This document shows positions 1 through 12,126 of a DNA stretch of 64,000 nt, piece after piece. This stretch comes from Cristatella mucedo (lineage: Eukaryota; Bryozoa; Phylactolaemata; Cristatellidae). Under the pieces are notes generated by a model. It did not search any database. It was not told the origin of the DNA and saw only the letters and a list, made by a program, of their open reading frames with translations. The position numbers and the translations under genes were made by a program. Numbering within the stretch: the stretch's first letter is position 1; the number at the start of each line of letters is the position of its first letter. The DNA lies in assembly GCA_009760855.2 (NCBI GenBank), contig WPIO01000002.1:4620001-4684000 (forward strand), written 5' to 3'.

Positions 1-1962
1 GAGAGCGAAAGCTGAGCTGTATGCGAGCTGACTTGAGAGCAAATACATATCCCATGCCTAGGCAGCAAGTACCAACTAACTGTAAGTAGGTCAAAGTAAC
101 AGACGATGGCTGTATCGAACATCGATGGTTGTATCGAGCTGCATGACCTGAAAGCGGCGTGCCGAGAGATACCAGCTTTGGCATATCTTCTTCGGTTTAT
201 CCCTGCCCTCAGCAGGCTCGAGAATGATTACTGGCTGGAACCCTTTGACCGGAATCAATCTTCGAGCTATCCCTGGTTTGTATGGAGATGGAAATGGACA
301 GTTTAATGGCTTGATGTATCGTGTAACCCCTCCGGGGAACGATGGAGTATAAGTTTGAAGTAACCTCATTGTGTGTTTAATTTGCTTGGGTCGCACGTCC
401 CTGGCGCTTGAGCATTAGCTGCTACATCGAGCATCAAGAGTAGCATCGAACGTGGCCATGTTCACGTATGTGAATTTTTTCATTGCTACCACTTGGGCTT
501 TTTTAGTACCTAAAAACCTGCAGGAAGAGGCATGAAACAGTGACCGAAAAGGCGGTTAGAATTTGATTGACATACGATACGATACATGGATTGCTTAGCG
601 TGTTCTGACGCTTATTTTTGTGTACATGCTAGGCATACATATACAGGTAATTTATGTACAGGCGTAGCCAACGGCACGCCATGTCTTGTGCGGGTACTCA
701 ATGATGTCTTTAGTAGTAAGGAGCGATGCCATTTTAAGCCGGCAAACTCCACCGGCGAATAAGGGAAAGTATAAGAAATCGGGGCAAGCCTGCAGACTCA
801 AGGGAACCGAATGGCTAGCCTAACAAAGCGACGAATCGCGGCTCGCCGGCCGGCAGCCCTTGGTGACCAGAGTCATTTTCCGACGAGGCTGCCTAGTCAC
901 GCAGGGGATGGTATGTTTTAACTGCAACGATAGTTTGAAGAACCTCAAAAGCTACGAAATCAACAGATACCACGCTGACGCTTCGGATAAAGACCCTTGT
1001 TCATAAACTAAGCGCGAATTCGGGATTTCAGCTGGCGTTCGGATTGCGCTCCGTTCCCCTTTCCCGACGTAGACGAGCGTGCAGCGCGACTTCAGTGCGT
1101 CGACGTGACCGTGCGCCTTTCACGCTTCTCCCAGATCCCAGCCTCTCGCTGCCTCTCCTCTCGCTTCGTCCTCGACGTCTAATCTCGGGCTACTCGTCCG
1201 CTCCTCGGGCTACTCGTCGCCGGGCTCGCTTCCGTATTCGCCTCGCCGATAGCTTCCAGCCGTACCCACGTGCTGCCTATAGTAGCAGACGCTGCCAGCT
1301 CCTTAGATCGCTCGATTGGTGCAGGCCTGTCTTTTCGCGCCCAGCCGGAACGCTGCATGCCGTAGCGGCATATGGAGGTATTTTGCAGCGTACCCTACAT
1401 ACACAGCATGCACCATTCAGGTAGTTAACTCTCAAAAACTCGAGCGGGCTGCGTCGTCTGCGATTTTTACGCTACCTTTTTACCCGGAGCTATTTGGTAG
1501 TCATTGGCGAGGATTCCTTGTGGCTGCGGACAAAACACGGTTTAACATTGTAAGCAGAACATTTTGTCGTACAAGCTTTCTTGTTACCAGCGGCCTCGAG
1601 TTAACTTATGCTAATAGCGTGAAATCCACGACCGTGCTGCTAATTTTTCTCCTAATGATAAGATTGTAAGGTGCGACGCCTGCTTAATGAAGGTCCTAAT
1701 GCTGGCTTAATTTTGCCCCTGACCAGTTTGGTTCCAAGCAATATAGCTGCCGATATCAATTCTGTAGGGCGTCTCCCTCCTCCAGAGCGGCTTATCGCTG
1801 AAATTCCACTCTCTTGTAGCGTGAGTTTAGATTAAAAATGCTTGTTTTCAGTTTTCTCCGTTTAAGAAACACTGGTTACACTACAGCACATGTGCGAGAC
1901 AAAATGGACTACTAAGAATTTCATTCGTATAAGCTGACTCGCTGCACTTCTTTCAAGCCCAG
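1..1962. other. Upstream of first recognised GLT1D1 exon; no gene seen
   Basis: This stretch should contain or precede the upstream GLT1D1 exons, but no reading frame here matches the expected middle part of that protein. A CpG-rich segment at about 1040-1420 carries an open frame on the plus strand with low-complexity Arg/Ser/Leu composition that I do not recognise. Confidence 0.4.
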
Positions 1963-2075
1963 GTGTGCTTTACATTGGCTGCCTCGAACAAGGAGATCTG
2001 CACGCGGCAATGGCTGAATGCGTCGCAGTCGTGAACTCATCATTAAGCGAAGGCATGTGCGGCGCCATTTTGGAG
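1963..2075 (+). CDS. GLT1D1: GLT1D1 exon with E-x7-E motif
   Basis: The acceptor is a pyrimidine-rich stretch ending CCCAG at 1962 and the donor is GAG|GTACGT after 2075. The two leading bases complete a codon begun upstream; then 37 codons read VLYIGCLEQGDLHAAMAEC and continue to CGAILE. The two glutamates of the GT4 E-x7-E motif lie in SEGMCGAILE. The exon ends in phase 0. Confidence 0.9.
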
Positions 2076-5000
2076 GTACGTCGGCAAGGACGTCTGCTTC
2101 GCACACTGACCGCAGCCACTTACCCTTCGGTGTTTCCCCGGAACCTCCGGCTGCTTCCTCTACTTCCTCGTCCTACCAATTCTTAACTTTAGGTTGTAAA
2201 TAGTGACCGGTACCGTTCGCATTATAGTCCAAGAAAGTCAATGGTTATGCACAATTTCCTTATAAATGTATTGCCGCGAGGTTTTCCCCATCTCGCATTG
2301 TTCAGGGGGCTTCCGGTTATACGATTAGAACTAGTAGCGGTTCGGCCCTAGCTTTTCGTCGCCGCGCGGTTGCGGCAGATCTCCGTCGCGCGTTGGCGCA
2401 TCGGGCACCCACTCGTTGCACAGTGCGGCGACGGTTCATTTTTCTCGGAGCGCTTCGCAACACTGCGTCGACGGCGTGAGAAATCGGTTGCTATCGGGCC
2501 AGTGCGGAGAGCTGAGCGCTCGTTAAAGATGCACACGCACGTAGCTGCCGCGATCAGCCACGTCCGCCCCGCCAGCCATCGCAGTGGCTACGGATGAGAT
2601 TCGGCGTGACCAGTGCAGGCGGTCGGCACGCGACCTGCAGCTCCTATCCGCTGCTCAAACGCAAGCTACTGAAGTCTTTGTGCAGAGGAGACACGCTCAA
2701 GAGGAATGTCTCGGTTTTGAGAAAAATCTCCGACTCCAACGTCGTGCTAACTTCAGAGGCTTGATATGGTAACTTTTGGCAGTCCTGCCGAAATAAATTG
2801 ACCGTGTCATAGCGTCAAGAGAACCGTCAAGAGAACTCTGACCTTGAGCTTGAGCCAAGCATTGTTTTAATTGGTCCCTACCTAATCCGAGGAATAGGGT
2901 GACTGTTAGGTTCGTAAAGTAGGAAGCTTTCTGAGTCACTCTTCCGGAACTCGGGTCGGCGGACATGCAGCATCTCGAGCGGCAGCCCCAGCAGACGGTC
3001 TCGCCATCCACAGCTCCGTCGCAACGGCGAGTATATATATATATATATATACTCGCGTATATATATATATTATATATATAATATATAATTTATATATATA
3101 TATATAATTCATTTGTATAGCGCCCCAAGAGAACTTAATCTCTATTCAGGCGCTTTACATATGCCTTGGGGCTCGAGCCCATGACCTCAGCCAGACCTTA
3201 GCCGGGGCGAGCGCCTTAACCGCTGAACCAATCCAGCTCGGCATCTCGGATCCAACGTGTACAACTTGTCTCTCGTGGCCTCTTGACTGCTTTTACGCGT
3301 TAGGTAGCACTGGCCTCGAAAAAATATTGGCCTTGATTGGATAAGGACACTGCAGCAAAGCCGGTCCATGCATTCGCGACGCCCCCAATAGACTTGTGTG
3401 AAACCGACCCTTTGCAGGTTAAGAACAAACAACTGAAAGCCTCAGTTCTGCTCGGCCGTTGCCCTGTCGGAGTAAATTGTCCCGCTGTGCGGCTGTGAGT
3501 CATGAAACTGCATGTCGTGTCGAAGAACAACAACGATGTCGAAGAACAACAGAACGCTTGTGTTTAGCGCCCCGACGGCCTGTCTTTTTTTCGTTCGCGC
3601 TTTGCTCGATTGTGCACGATTGAGTGAGTGCGATTAACCGGGCGTCCTGCTAACCAGGCGTCCTACTAACCAGCGGCCGCGAGTCTTCTGTTTGCTTTTT
3701 TGCCTAAGCAGTATAGATTGCTTTTCGTTAGCTATTGATTATTGCTGTTCTTACATCAATTTTTTCAAAGGGCCTGAATAGAGATTGATTTATTTTAGGG
3801 TGCTATAAAAAGACTTATTATTACAATTTGTATCGTTATTTTTATTATTATTAAAAATTCATGGACAATAAATAAAAAATAAATAATTCATTTGTATAGC
3901 GCCCTAAGAGAACTTAATCTCTATTCAGGTGCTTCTCATAAGCCACGCGGCTCGAGCCCACGACCTCAGCCAGGCCTTGGTCGGGGCGAGCACTTTAACC
4001 ACTGGGCCAAACCAGCACGTTAATGGGATCTGGAAAATATATTCGTAACAAGAACGCTTGCTTTTCTGTCCTCACGACAAAGCAGTAGTTTAGCGCATAG
4101 CATCATTCAATTTCTTAATCCTCTTGAGACGCGTGCAAAATTGGTGGCTTCAAATACGGCTATATGTTCGAATGCATAGACCACAGTGTAGTTTGCTTTG
4201 CGTGTGCATCGGTTTCTAAGCCCGTATCAATCTGAGAGAGCAACATGAAGGCGGTGTAGATTCTGGTCGAAGGGAAGCCGTGCGACAGCGCTCAGCCTGC
4301 GACTCTCTCTCTCTATATATATCGCTCCGTCTCCTGCCCCTGTTCTCTTTATAGTGCGCATGCAAGTTTTTATAGGGAACAGGTGAATTGGACCGTGGTG
4401 TCCCGGGCGCCCGCGGCGTCTCACACGAGCCGTAGCGCTAGTACCAGCTAGATGACTGAGGGTCAGCTCGCGATAGGGAGTTGGAAGGTCTATTTAGACT
4501 ACTCAAAATATGCACTACAGGAGTGAAATATACCTGTAAGCTACTGAATTTCAACTCTTCGCTTCTGCCTTTCCACGAAGCTGTCGAGGGAACATTTTGG
4601 GTGATGCGACTTAACGAAGGTAACTTTGGTAGTTGTCGTCGCGACAACCGTTCGTGACCCTACTCGACCAATAGCTAGCCCACGCTTTTTTGGGCTTCGT
4701 GAGCGAGCGTTAGGGCGGGTGGGCGCAGCGTATCGCTCTGGCGTGAGGTCGCGGTGTCTCGCTATCGGCGAACACGATCGGTCCCTCAAGCCGATCGGTC
4801 GTCGCTAGTCTGAGCGCGAGCGCTCCACTTCCTTTATTGCAGGCGTGGAGCATGCGAACTCTGGTGATAGCTCGCGCCACGCCGGGCAACGCTGACCTGG
4901 TCGAGCATGCCAAGACCGGGTTCTTGTACCGCACTCCCCAAGTAAGTGTGCCCTGAAGGCTGTGGCCTTCGCTCGTCTGAGTGACAGCATCGTATTGGCA

Positions 5001-8000
5001 TACGTACTCCCTATTGTAAGGGAGGGAAGACTGAGGCTTGTGCCGGATGTGGAGCTGTCATACACCACCGGAATCTTTATCGTGCTGGCCTTTACAGCAA
5101 ATTTAAAGTGCCCGGAAAGGAAGAGATTGAGTTCTCCGAGAATGCTATAGAAATACATTAGTATTATTATTATTTTTACTTTCAGCTAGGGTCCCTACAC
5201 AGTTTTCTTGTCCATCGAAGGGCTAACGCCGAATTAGGAATGGACAGCCCCCATTCTGAGCATTTAGTAATGTTTTAAACACTGCGGAGCTTATGAGTCA
5301 ACAAAATGGATGCAATGAAGTGCTTAGCTTGGACGTCCAGTCTTAGTGATAGTCTACTGTCTTGCGAGCCGTGTGGCTGAACCTTCGTTCGGCCACACGC
5401 TTATATTTCTGGTTCCTAAACTTTCTAATTGAATTTCCTTGTGAAGTATTTCGGGTAGACACTAGGATTAAACCCTAACCGACTAAAAAGAAGCGTGCAC
5501 ATTTTGTGGCTCGGCTTTATGGCTGTATCGGCTGGTTGTGACATTAGGAAGTTTTTCGTAGTCTTGAGGCATACCTGAGTTATAGGCAACGTTGACCAAT
5601 TGTCGACAATGGCATTCTATACGTAGCACTCGCACGAGTCATCAAGCAGGTAATGAACAGCAAGTTAACAAGCGAACACCAATTGCTGGTATCTCGGAAA
5701 TGGATGCGCTTGAAATGGTCATAGGCATATGGCAGAAAGGCTAGCCGTTAGGAGCTACGTGTAAGTCTCGTCTCGGTTTGGAGTGACGCTGCTGTTATAC
5801 ACGAGTTCGGGAGGTTAGTGGCGGCGCTGGATATGCACTTATTTATAAGTAAGAACTGGTGATAGGATGAGCATGGCGTAGCAGCAGCAGCTGTGCAAGA
5901 ACAGAAGCTGACAATAATAGCTATCCGATAGTCAGATGGCCGGATACGGATACACTAGAGATAGATAGCAAAGGAAAGAGTTGGAAAGTGTGTACACAGG
6001 CTTAGTGAGACCTTTCGGCGCTCGAAGACAAAGCTACACATGGCGCCCCTCCCCTTGTCAAAATTGCTGCAAAATAGCTTCACCACAGAATAAATGCAAA
6101 AAAAAAATGCCAGCACGCATATTGGGTCGAGAGATTTTTATAAACTGTGGTACAGGTACTAGGTAGCTATCGCAGCATTAACTTAAGTGAGTTTGTCTGG
6201 CCTTGAACATGAAAAACTGGTCTATTACAATTTAAGTCAATATTTTTCAGTGTTTTTTTTTCTCAATGCTTAATAAGGCCAGATCGGAGAGTCCATCTTG
6301 CCTTATTGATGGGCTCAAATAAGACAGGATTATCTGCAGCTTGTTACAGAAACGTTCACAACTGGCAATTGGTACAGCTACGGTGAGAAGAACTTGCAGG
6401 GCAACTCTCAATTAGGAAACACATCTTCTCCATAACTGACAATGGGCTCCATTTTTTTATTTAGTGCCGAGTCGTGATGTGTGGCAAAAAGCATTTTACA
6501 GACAGATGTTTTTTGTACAGCTGTATTCCATCAACGTCTGAACAATAGCAGCCTCTAAGATCTAGACACTGCTGGCGGAGTTTGGTCTGATCAAGTGTCT
6601 TCAAAAGCTTCTCAACTCCAACAAGAAACCAAATTTGGCATCAAGATCTATGAGCTGGAAAAACCTAATCGCAATTTCTTGTCGGAGGTAGTCTATTCTG
6701 TCATTAATTATTTTTGAAGCATCTTCCTCTGCCGTAAGACCAACATCATGAGAAAGTTCTCCAGGCATCGTTTTCATTTATCAGATTCTTCGTTCAACTA
6801 AAACTCTTCACACGTCATTTTTTAGCATCTAGTACTGATTAGCGGCGCAGGTCTTTTCGAAGTCTTGATAACTCAAGCTCAAGATAGTGGAGGTCACAAG
6901 AGGCGTCTTTGAAGTTTATCTTTGGATCCTGCAGTCTTTTCTGAACTCGGCCTATCTTCCTTCAAATGTTGTACAAAAATGGTAACAGAGCCAATAAGTT
7001 CAAGTTCAAAATACAATATAAGAGACTGCCAGCTTCACTTCCGATTTTAATTGCTCTACTTATGTCTTCAGACAGTTATTCTAAAGGGCCTACAGTGCTG
7101 TTCTGTATATCATTGATAAAGTACACAGCCTCTACTCTGGCACTCTAACTTGTTGCAGAGTCACGTTCGACAGTGATGGCTAAGACTTTCTTCAATTCTT
7201 CCCCAGGGTTTATCTTGATACGAACAAGTAGCTGCTCTCTACTCTTCCAAGAAAAAGTAAAGACAACAGAATCTTGACTTGTAGCATAAAATCCTGCCAG
7301 GTTCAAGCTGTGGTTATCACAGTTTACAAAAATTGTATTCTCATTTCTGGACAGCATTCTCTTTTAGACACCTAAGAAGTGACCAGACATGACTGCTGTT
7401 TGTCGGAGCACAGCCAGTTAAACCTAGCTTGTGTTGTCTGGTAGTGTGTTGGTGTTCAGCCACGGCTCGCTGGCTCTTTCTTAATGCGGCGTAGCAGGCC
7501 GGGCTCGCCGTTGATGCGACAAAGCCCGCCCGTCGCAGGCAGGATGGGGTGAGCAGACGGGAAAAGCAGTTGGAACGCAGACGGAAGGGTGAACGGCCGT
7601 GCGCTTATTGCGCTGTGAGCACCAGCCGAATACGCGGTGTTTGAACTCTTCAGTGTTTCCGTATCATGGCGTGTGTGCCACCAGAGCGTCAAGCTACAGC
7701 TTGGTCTACGTCTGTAAGCATGCTTAACTAGCTCCGCCAGCAATAGTCGAGTCCATTGAAATAAGGACATGTTTAAAATCAAGATTGGTATTCTCACATG
7801 AAAAATTAAAAAAAAAAATATGCGCAATCCATTTTCCACTGGCCTTGGCACCCGGGGACATCTATCTCCCACTGCTCAACGCTCGCTACGCCTCTGAGCG
7901 TGAACGAGAATGAGGTCCGTTATTATTTCTAAGAATCCTGCTTTAGTCTCGAGAGGCTAAAGCACGATTCTTAAATACTTAATTACTAATTACTTAATTA

Positions 8001-9605
8001 CTGCTGATATAATGCTGCCTGCTGCAAGCGTTCTTTCGGACTCACCACATGAGCATGTGAAAATGACGTGGATGCGATCTGCACGATGCAAATGTAATGC
8101 ATCTCCGTCTCGAACTTAACAAAGCTACAAGTGACTTCGCGGTTGTAACGCGCGAGAGCTTTCCATAAGCCACTCAAAGCCTATGCGGCTTTCACTTAGC
8201 ATACTGTAGCCAACAGACTGCATCTTGTCCAGCAAAGAGAAAGTGAGAAGCATAGCTGAGTCAGAGGGACAGTAGAAGTGAGTAGCATGGAATGTGCAGC
8301 TCAGGACGGCTGGAAAGGATGAGCTACAGTCAGCAGCTGGAGAGTAGCAGCTGTTACGTAAGAATTGTGGCAGTGAGTACCAGTCTAGGATGAGTTGACC
8401 AAAAGTTTCTATCGCAAACTGCTGTAAAGCTTAGAAATGGAACTCTCCCTGTCCAACGTCGAACATATTTTATGGCCGAGTCGTGAGCTCGACGCCCGTG
8501 GTTTATGTGAAGCGCCCGAATAGAGATTAGGTTTACTTTGGACGCTGTGCAAATAAAATATATTTATATTTGAATAGCTAATTTATTGTCTACAGAAGAC
8601 CTGTAGGCAAGAGGTGCAATTCTCAATTACATGTATTTATAGTTGGAGAATGCATGTTGGACACCGGATAATTGTGTCTTTCCATCGACTGTACTCATTC
8701 ATGCTTACTACTAATTTAGACAGCATCAGCTAAATGGTGTCAGCCTCGCCACGATTTCCATGTTTCCCACGTTATCTTTAATTCAAACAATAACACGGAC
8801 ATCTTTTCAGTAGCGCCATTCAAATCCCACAGTAATTCGGCAAAATTTTTTCATTCGTATATGTATACCATCACCTACTTGAATTTCAAGAAAATAAAAT
8901 CTATAAATCAAGGTAAACCAAGCTTATCTAGTAAGTGATCTACGCTATAGCCTCGCATATATGTACCTACCTGTATGTATCGTACATATGCATATATATA
9001 TATATATATATATACTTTTATAATTTTTAGCTATTCGTGTAAGCATGGATAAAGAGCGTAGCTTATTCTTACATAATTGGCCTTGCATAAATGTAACTAA
9101 AATTACTATCTGTCTGTGTGAGATCTGGTTCGCCAATTTGACTCGCAATGGAATCGGTTATGCTCAGAGATGTTACACTATATTTTCTGTCGTGTTTCGC
9201 CTACCACGATGAAGTGAACTTTTTCCGTGCGACTGAAAAGCTAAACCTGGCAACGGAAGTGCTGTAGCGAAGGAAGCATATGCTTAGTAGCACGGCAGTA
9301 CTATTACAGTGGCTGGCTGCTCACTTGTATCGAGCACTAACTCGGTTCATCGTCTTCCGTAGGATTTTATAGAATGTGCCGAGCGGGTGCTTGACGATAG
9401 GCAACTGCGAACGACCATAATAGAGAACGCCTACGAGGTAGTTTCAACGCAGTGCACAGTTTCCGCGGAGAGGGAGGCTTACGTAAAAGCTGCGAACGAC
9501 ATCTTGGCAAGGCAGAGCAGATCGCCTCGGCACTTACATAGGAACCAAGAGAGCCTTGACCAGCAAAACCAAGAGAAAACGGACAGACTGTTGAGCATCA
9601 CTTGA
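1963..9605 (+). CDS. GLT1D1: GLT1D1-type glycosyltransferase, C-terminal three exons
   Basis: Exons 1963-2075, 4843-4941 and 9363-9605 join in frame and give about 150 residues of the C-terminal half of glycosyltransferase 1 domain-containing protein 1, a predicted GT-B fold, GT4-like enzyme. The first exon carries the nucleotide-sugar binding E-x7-E motif within VNSSLSEGMCGAILE. The second carries the family block ARATPGNADLVEHAKTGFLY. The third carries the C-terminal helices and a stop. The frame enters the first exon two bases into it, so at least one upstream exon must end with one spare base; I could not recognise it in 1-1962. The C-terminus runs roughly 35 residues past where I expect the vertebrate protein to stop. 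The family's exact substrate is not established to my knowledge. Identity rests on motif recognition, not a search. Confidence 0.88.
3105..3238 (-). repeat. tRNA-derived SINE, family C
   Basis: Read on the minus strand it begins with a tRNA-like head (A-box-like GGTTCAGCGGTTAAGG, B-box-like GGGCTCGAGCCC) and ends with the hairpin core: GCGCC, AGATTAAGTTCT, GGGGCGC, then ACAAATGAATTA. A near-identical copy lies at 3882-4017. An AT-rich simple repeat adjoins it. Confidence 0.8.
3882..4017 (-). repeat. tRNA-derived SINE, family C
   Basis: Second copy of the same element as at 3105-3238, same strand, with the tRNA-like head near 4017 and the core hairpin near 3900-3940. Substitutions between the two copies suggest they are not recent. 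Confidence 0.8.
4843..4941 (+). CDS. GLT1D1: GLT1D1 exon, PGN block
   Basis: An internal exon of 99 bases, phase 0 at both ends, between CTTTATTGCAG and CAA|GTAAGT. It encodes 33 residues including LVIARATPGNADLVEHAKTG. The alanine-arginine then PGN and TGFLY pattern is the conserved segment that follows the E-x7-E motif in GLT1D1 proteins. The other two forward frames contain stops. Confidence 0.9.
6265..7360 (-). pseudogene. Decayed hAT-superfamily transposase
   Basis: Read on the minus strand, 7357-7145 is open and contains FVNCDNHSLNLAGFYATSQ, typical of the RNase-H-like part of ZMYM/DUF4371-type hAT transposases. Near 6420-6270 the frame reads LTVAVPIASCERFCNKLQ, then the block ending LSDLALLSIE, the hAT C-terminal dimerisation motif. 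Between these are several stops and frame changes, so it is not functional. It lies antisense inside the last GLT1D1 intron. I did not identify terminal inverted repeats. Confidence 0.75.
8130..8360 (-). repeat. Interspersed repeat, ATTAC-tailed family
   Basis: Shares the blocks GTAGCCAACAGACT and AGCATAGCTGAGTCA, in this orientation, with copies at 39405-39592 and 48610-48785, and their reverse complements with copies at 24340-24555, 24690-24948 and 51040-51370. This copy lacks a clear tail. Confidence 0.6.
8473..8560 (+). repeat. SINE family C, 3' fragment
   Basis: Contains the end of the tRNA-like head and the core AAGCGCCCGAATAGAGATTA followed by a decayed right arm (GGACGCTGTGCAAATAAAAT). 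It is 5'-truncated relative to the copies at 3.1 and 3.9 kb. Confidence 0.55.
9363..9605 (+). CDS. GLT1D1: GLT1D1 terminal exon with stop
   Basis: The acceptor is CTTCCGTAG before 9363 and the frame continues in phase 0 to TGA at 9603-9605, giving 80 residues. The first part, DFIECAERVLDDRQLRTTII, and the later SAEREAYVKAAND match the closing helices of the family. The last 35 or so residues are polar, rich in Gln, Asn, Arg and Ser, and look disordered. A poly(A) signal follows about 30 bases after the stop. Confidence 0.86.
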   Translation, partial: DFIECAERVLDDRQLRTTIIENAYEVVSTQCTVSAEREAYVKAANDILARQSRSPRHLHRNQESLDQQNQEKTDRLLSIT

Positions 9606-9633
9606 GACTCTCCTTGAAAAATGCTACTGGGCT

Positions 9634-9639
9634 AATAAA
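9634..9639 (+). terminator. Poly(A) signal of GLT1D1
   Basis: A canonical AATAAA lies 29 bases after the GLT1D1 stop codon. This spacing implies a very short 3' UTR. Cleavage position is not visible from sequence. Confidence 0.6.
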
Positions 9640-12126
9640 TTACTAGGCTCTCACTCTATGCAGGCTTTGAGGAATACGCCTGTCGGTGCTTCGTCGACTG
9701 ATCGTGAGACTACGATCAAAAAGCCGATCAGCAGATGGAGCTTATCTGCGACTGAGCACCTGATCGGGAATGCGAAAAGCCAACCTGCTAGGCTTGGCAC
9801 CTAGCTTTGCCCTCCAGAAGCCTCGACCCTCGAGTCTTTCAAGGAAGATCGCGGCTTGTCCCTTGTTTTTCTTGTTATTACTTTTTGCTCAGCATTTCCC
9901 AGAGATGTGTCTGTGGTTAGTTGTGAATTAATTATGAACTAAAAAGCATTGCTTTAGGCACATGTTAAAATTGTTCTACTTTTCCGCATCACATTTTATT
10001 GGCCCCTGCTGGGCCCTAACCCATTCTATGAAGCCATGGGCGATGCCTAAAATTGACAGATCCCGAAGCGCTCGACAACAACGCTCGGGTCTCCTCGGTT
10101 TAATCGAATGCTTAGATGTATACACGTTTGATCGCTGCCCATTGTTTCCCCGTCCGACGTAATGCTGCCCTTACCTTGCATGTTCACCGAAGGCGACCTC
10201 GGCCGAAGCTGCAGTAACCACTGGAGCTGTGTTCTTGCTACAGTGTCATCGCAGATACTTTCTATCAGACCTACCCGGCTTATCGTGATTTAAATATAAA
10301 AAATCTGCGTCGATTACTTCCTGCAGCAAGGCGCTCTGATGGTGCACAAACGAAGACGCCGAGGAGGCTTCAGCACCGTATATTCGGACAACGCTCGCAG
10401 TCTCGCACAGCCATACCCCTGGCCCTGCGTTCTAACTCCTTATTGCCGACCAGCTCGGCCCGCCTCTGCTGCTCAGCGACAGCTCACCACCGGCGGGTCG
10501 ATTAACCACAGCCGCGTGCCAGCTTGTGCCTAAGCTACGTGCAATAGACACTCAATGGTAGGTTAGAGGAAGGCAGCTGCATACCGGCCTTCGTCTAAGC
10601 CACACTTAGTAATAATAATAATGTACTTGATAAAGCGCCCTCAGAGAACTTAATCTCTTTCTAGGCGCTTTACATTTGCTGCAAAGGGATTTGCGATTAG
10701 TTTTGTCCATACGAACAGTGCTTTGCAGCTAGCGCCAGCCAGATGCAAAAACAAAATTAGGTGTTTGCTACTAGACAAGCCTGAGGATATACGGTTACAA
10801 AAATGTCGATACGTTATTTCGAGTGGACAGGGGAGGTAAAGCTGAAGTGGTGTCCTGCAAATGGTTATACGCTACGTACATTAAGTGGTTTGGCCAAAAT
10901 CGGCTGGGTACATCGTAGGTTTTCCACATCACTAGGGCCTACCGAGCAGCTATTGTCTCAAGCATGAGTCCAGTTGCTTCAGTTTCCAGATATAGGCTTT
11001 CTTTAAATACAAATGACTTAACATTAGGTCTTTTGGCTTGTCAAGGAGAGACCTCCATCTAGCTGGTTGCATCTACTCATCAAGTTCTCTGCATTCATTG
11101 CTGGTAACCTTGTGGAACTTTCAACCTAATTACACATAAACAAACTTCGCGGGCGTCAAGCCGATCCTCATTCTATAGCAGTTTTAATGGCTTTTGAGGG
11201 AAACGAAATTCGGGCTTGGCAATGGACGTCCGGACGTTTCTGACTTTGCAATCACCCAGCCAGAGTGTGGTCGCTCGGTACCCAGCTATGGCTTTCTGTA
11301 CAAGCTGGTTCGACTTATTAAGACATTGCCAGTGTCAACCGCCAACCAAGAAAGTGGCTTGAACGTATTATAACTTAACCGCTTGCATTCGAGCGATGGG
11401 TGGGAAGTACTTAAACGACGCCAAATTTTGTTTAAAAAGAAATGGCAGCGATGATAAAAATGATAGTCATTCGCTTTCTATTTTACACAGACGATGCTCA
11501 CGTGTTTAGTACAACGCGATTTCCACTATCTTTATCAGTGTCGGCAGGGCTGGCCCCCGAGATGATCACCACTAGCTAGCTCAGCCAGTGATGGCGTTCA
11601 ATTCAAGGGAATGCATTTCTCATAGCCGATGGGCTCGCCAGCTAGTGACAAACTTGATGACACAACGGTCTCTAACCTATGCTGCCTGCACATATATCAT
11701 CTGTGCAGCAGGACGGGCCAACCATGTACGTCAGCTAGGTGTACAGAGCAGTACCAACCTCCTCTATAGGCACATAAGGAAGCCTATCCTCACATCAGGG
11801 AGGTCTGCAAGTTTTCCCAGCCAACTAAGCCAAAAGTAAAATAGCGATCTGCCTTAGGCAGTGAAAGAGACTTAAGCTGCACAAGCTGATACAGAGCTGA
11901 TAGCTTTGTTAGCTAGGTCTCTCCCTGATGTGCCGGTGCATCGTCATTTGTAAGGGCTCGGGCATACTGCTTAGCCCACCGACAGGTGTGGGTAGTTAGC
12001 CAGGTGAGTTTTTTTATTGGCTGTCAAGCACGATTACGGATAGCTTCACTAGTGGACAGACGGCCGAGCTTTCATAGTACACAGTCGGAGGGAGGTCAAG
12101 GATGAAAATAAAAATTCTTATCTAGG
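9640..12126. other. Intergenic, no gene recognised
   Basis: Between GLT1D1 and the SPIN-like element I see no conserved frame. The only feature I can name is the LINE 3' end at 10609-10686. Short open frames at 9962-10162, 10339-10533 and 11588-11839 show no recognisable protein pattern. Confidence 0.5.
10609..10686 (-). repeat. LINE 3' end: hairpin core plus (ATT)n
   Basis: On the minus strand: GTAAAGCGCCTAGAAAGAG, then TTAAGTTCTCTGAGGGCGC, then TTTATCAAGTACATTATTAT. This is the same tail that closes the LINE copies at about 17.0 kb and 62.7 kb. Confidence 0.75.

Larger units (their letters stand above)
2076..4842 (+). other. GLT1D1 intron with SINE copies and CpG-rich patches
   Basis: An intron of about 2.8 kb, GT at 2076 and AG at 4842. 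It holds a CpG-rich patch near 2340-2700, a TA-repeat near 3031-3112, two minus-strand tRNA-derived SINEs, and a second CpG-rich patch near 4640-4840 directly before the next exon. Confidence 0.7.
4942..9362 (+). other. GLT1D1 last intron
   Basis: An intron of 4.4 kb. It carries an antisense decayed hAT transposase (about 6265-7360), an antisense copy of an ATTAC-tailed repeat (about 8130-8360), a fragment of SINE family C (about 8473-8560) and a short AT repeat near 8990-9015. I see no further exon. Confidence 0.7.

Noticed and set aside
91-396. 101-codon minus open frame
   Set aside because: No recognisable domain; a weak impression of retroelement sequence could not be supported.
1044-1669. 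Two overlapping plus-strand open frames upstream of GLT1D1
   Set aside because: Arg/Ser/Leu-rich translation without family pattern; does not match the missing part of the glycosyltransferase.
3105-4017. tRNA gene candidates from A- and B-box-like motifs
   Set aside because: No full cloverleaf, and the sequence recurs with a SINE 3' core, so these are SINE heads rather than tRNA genes.
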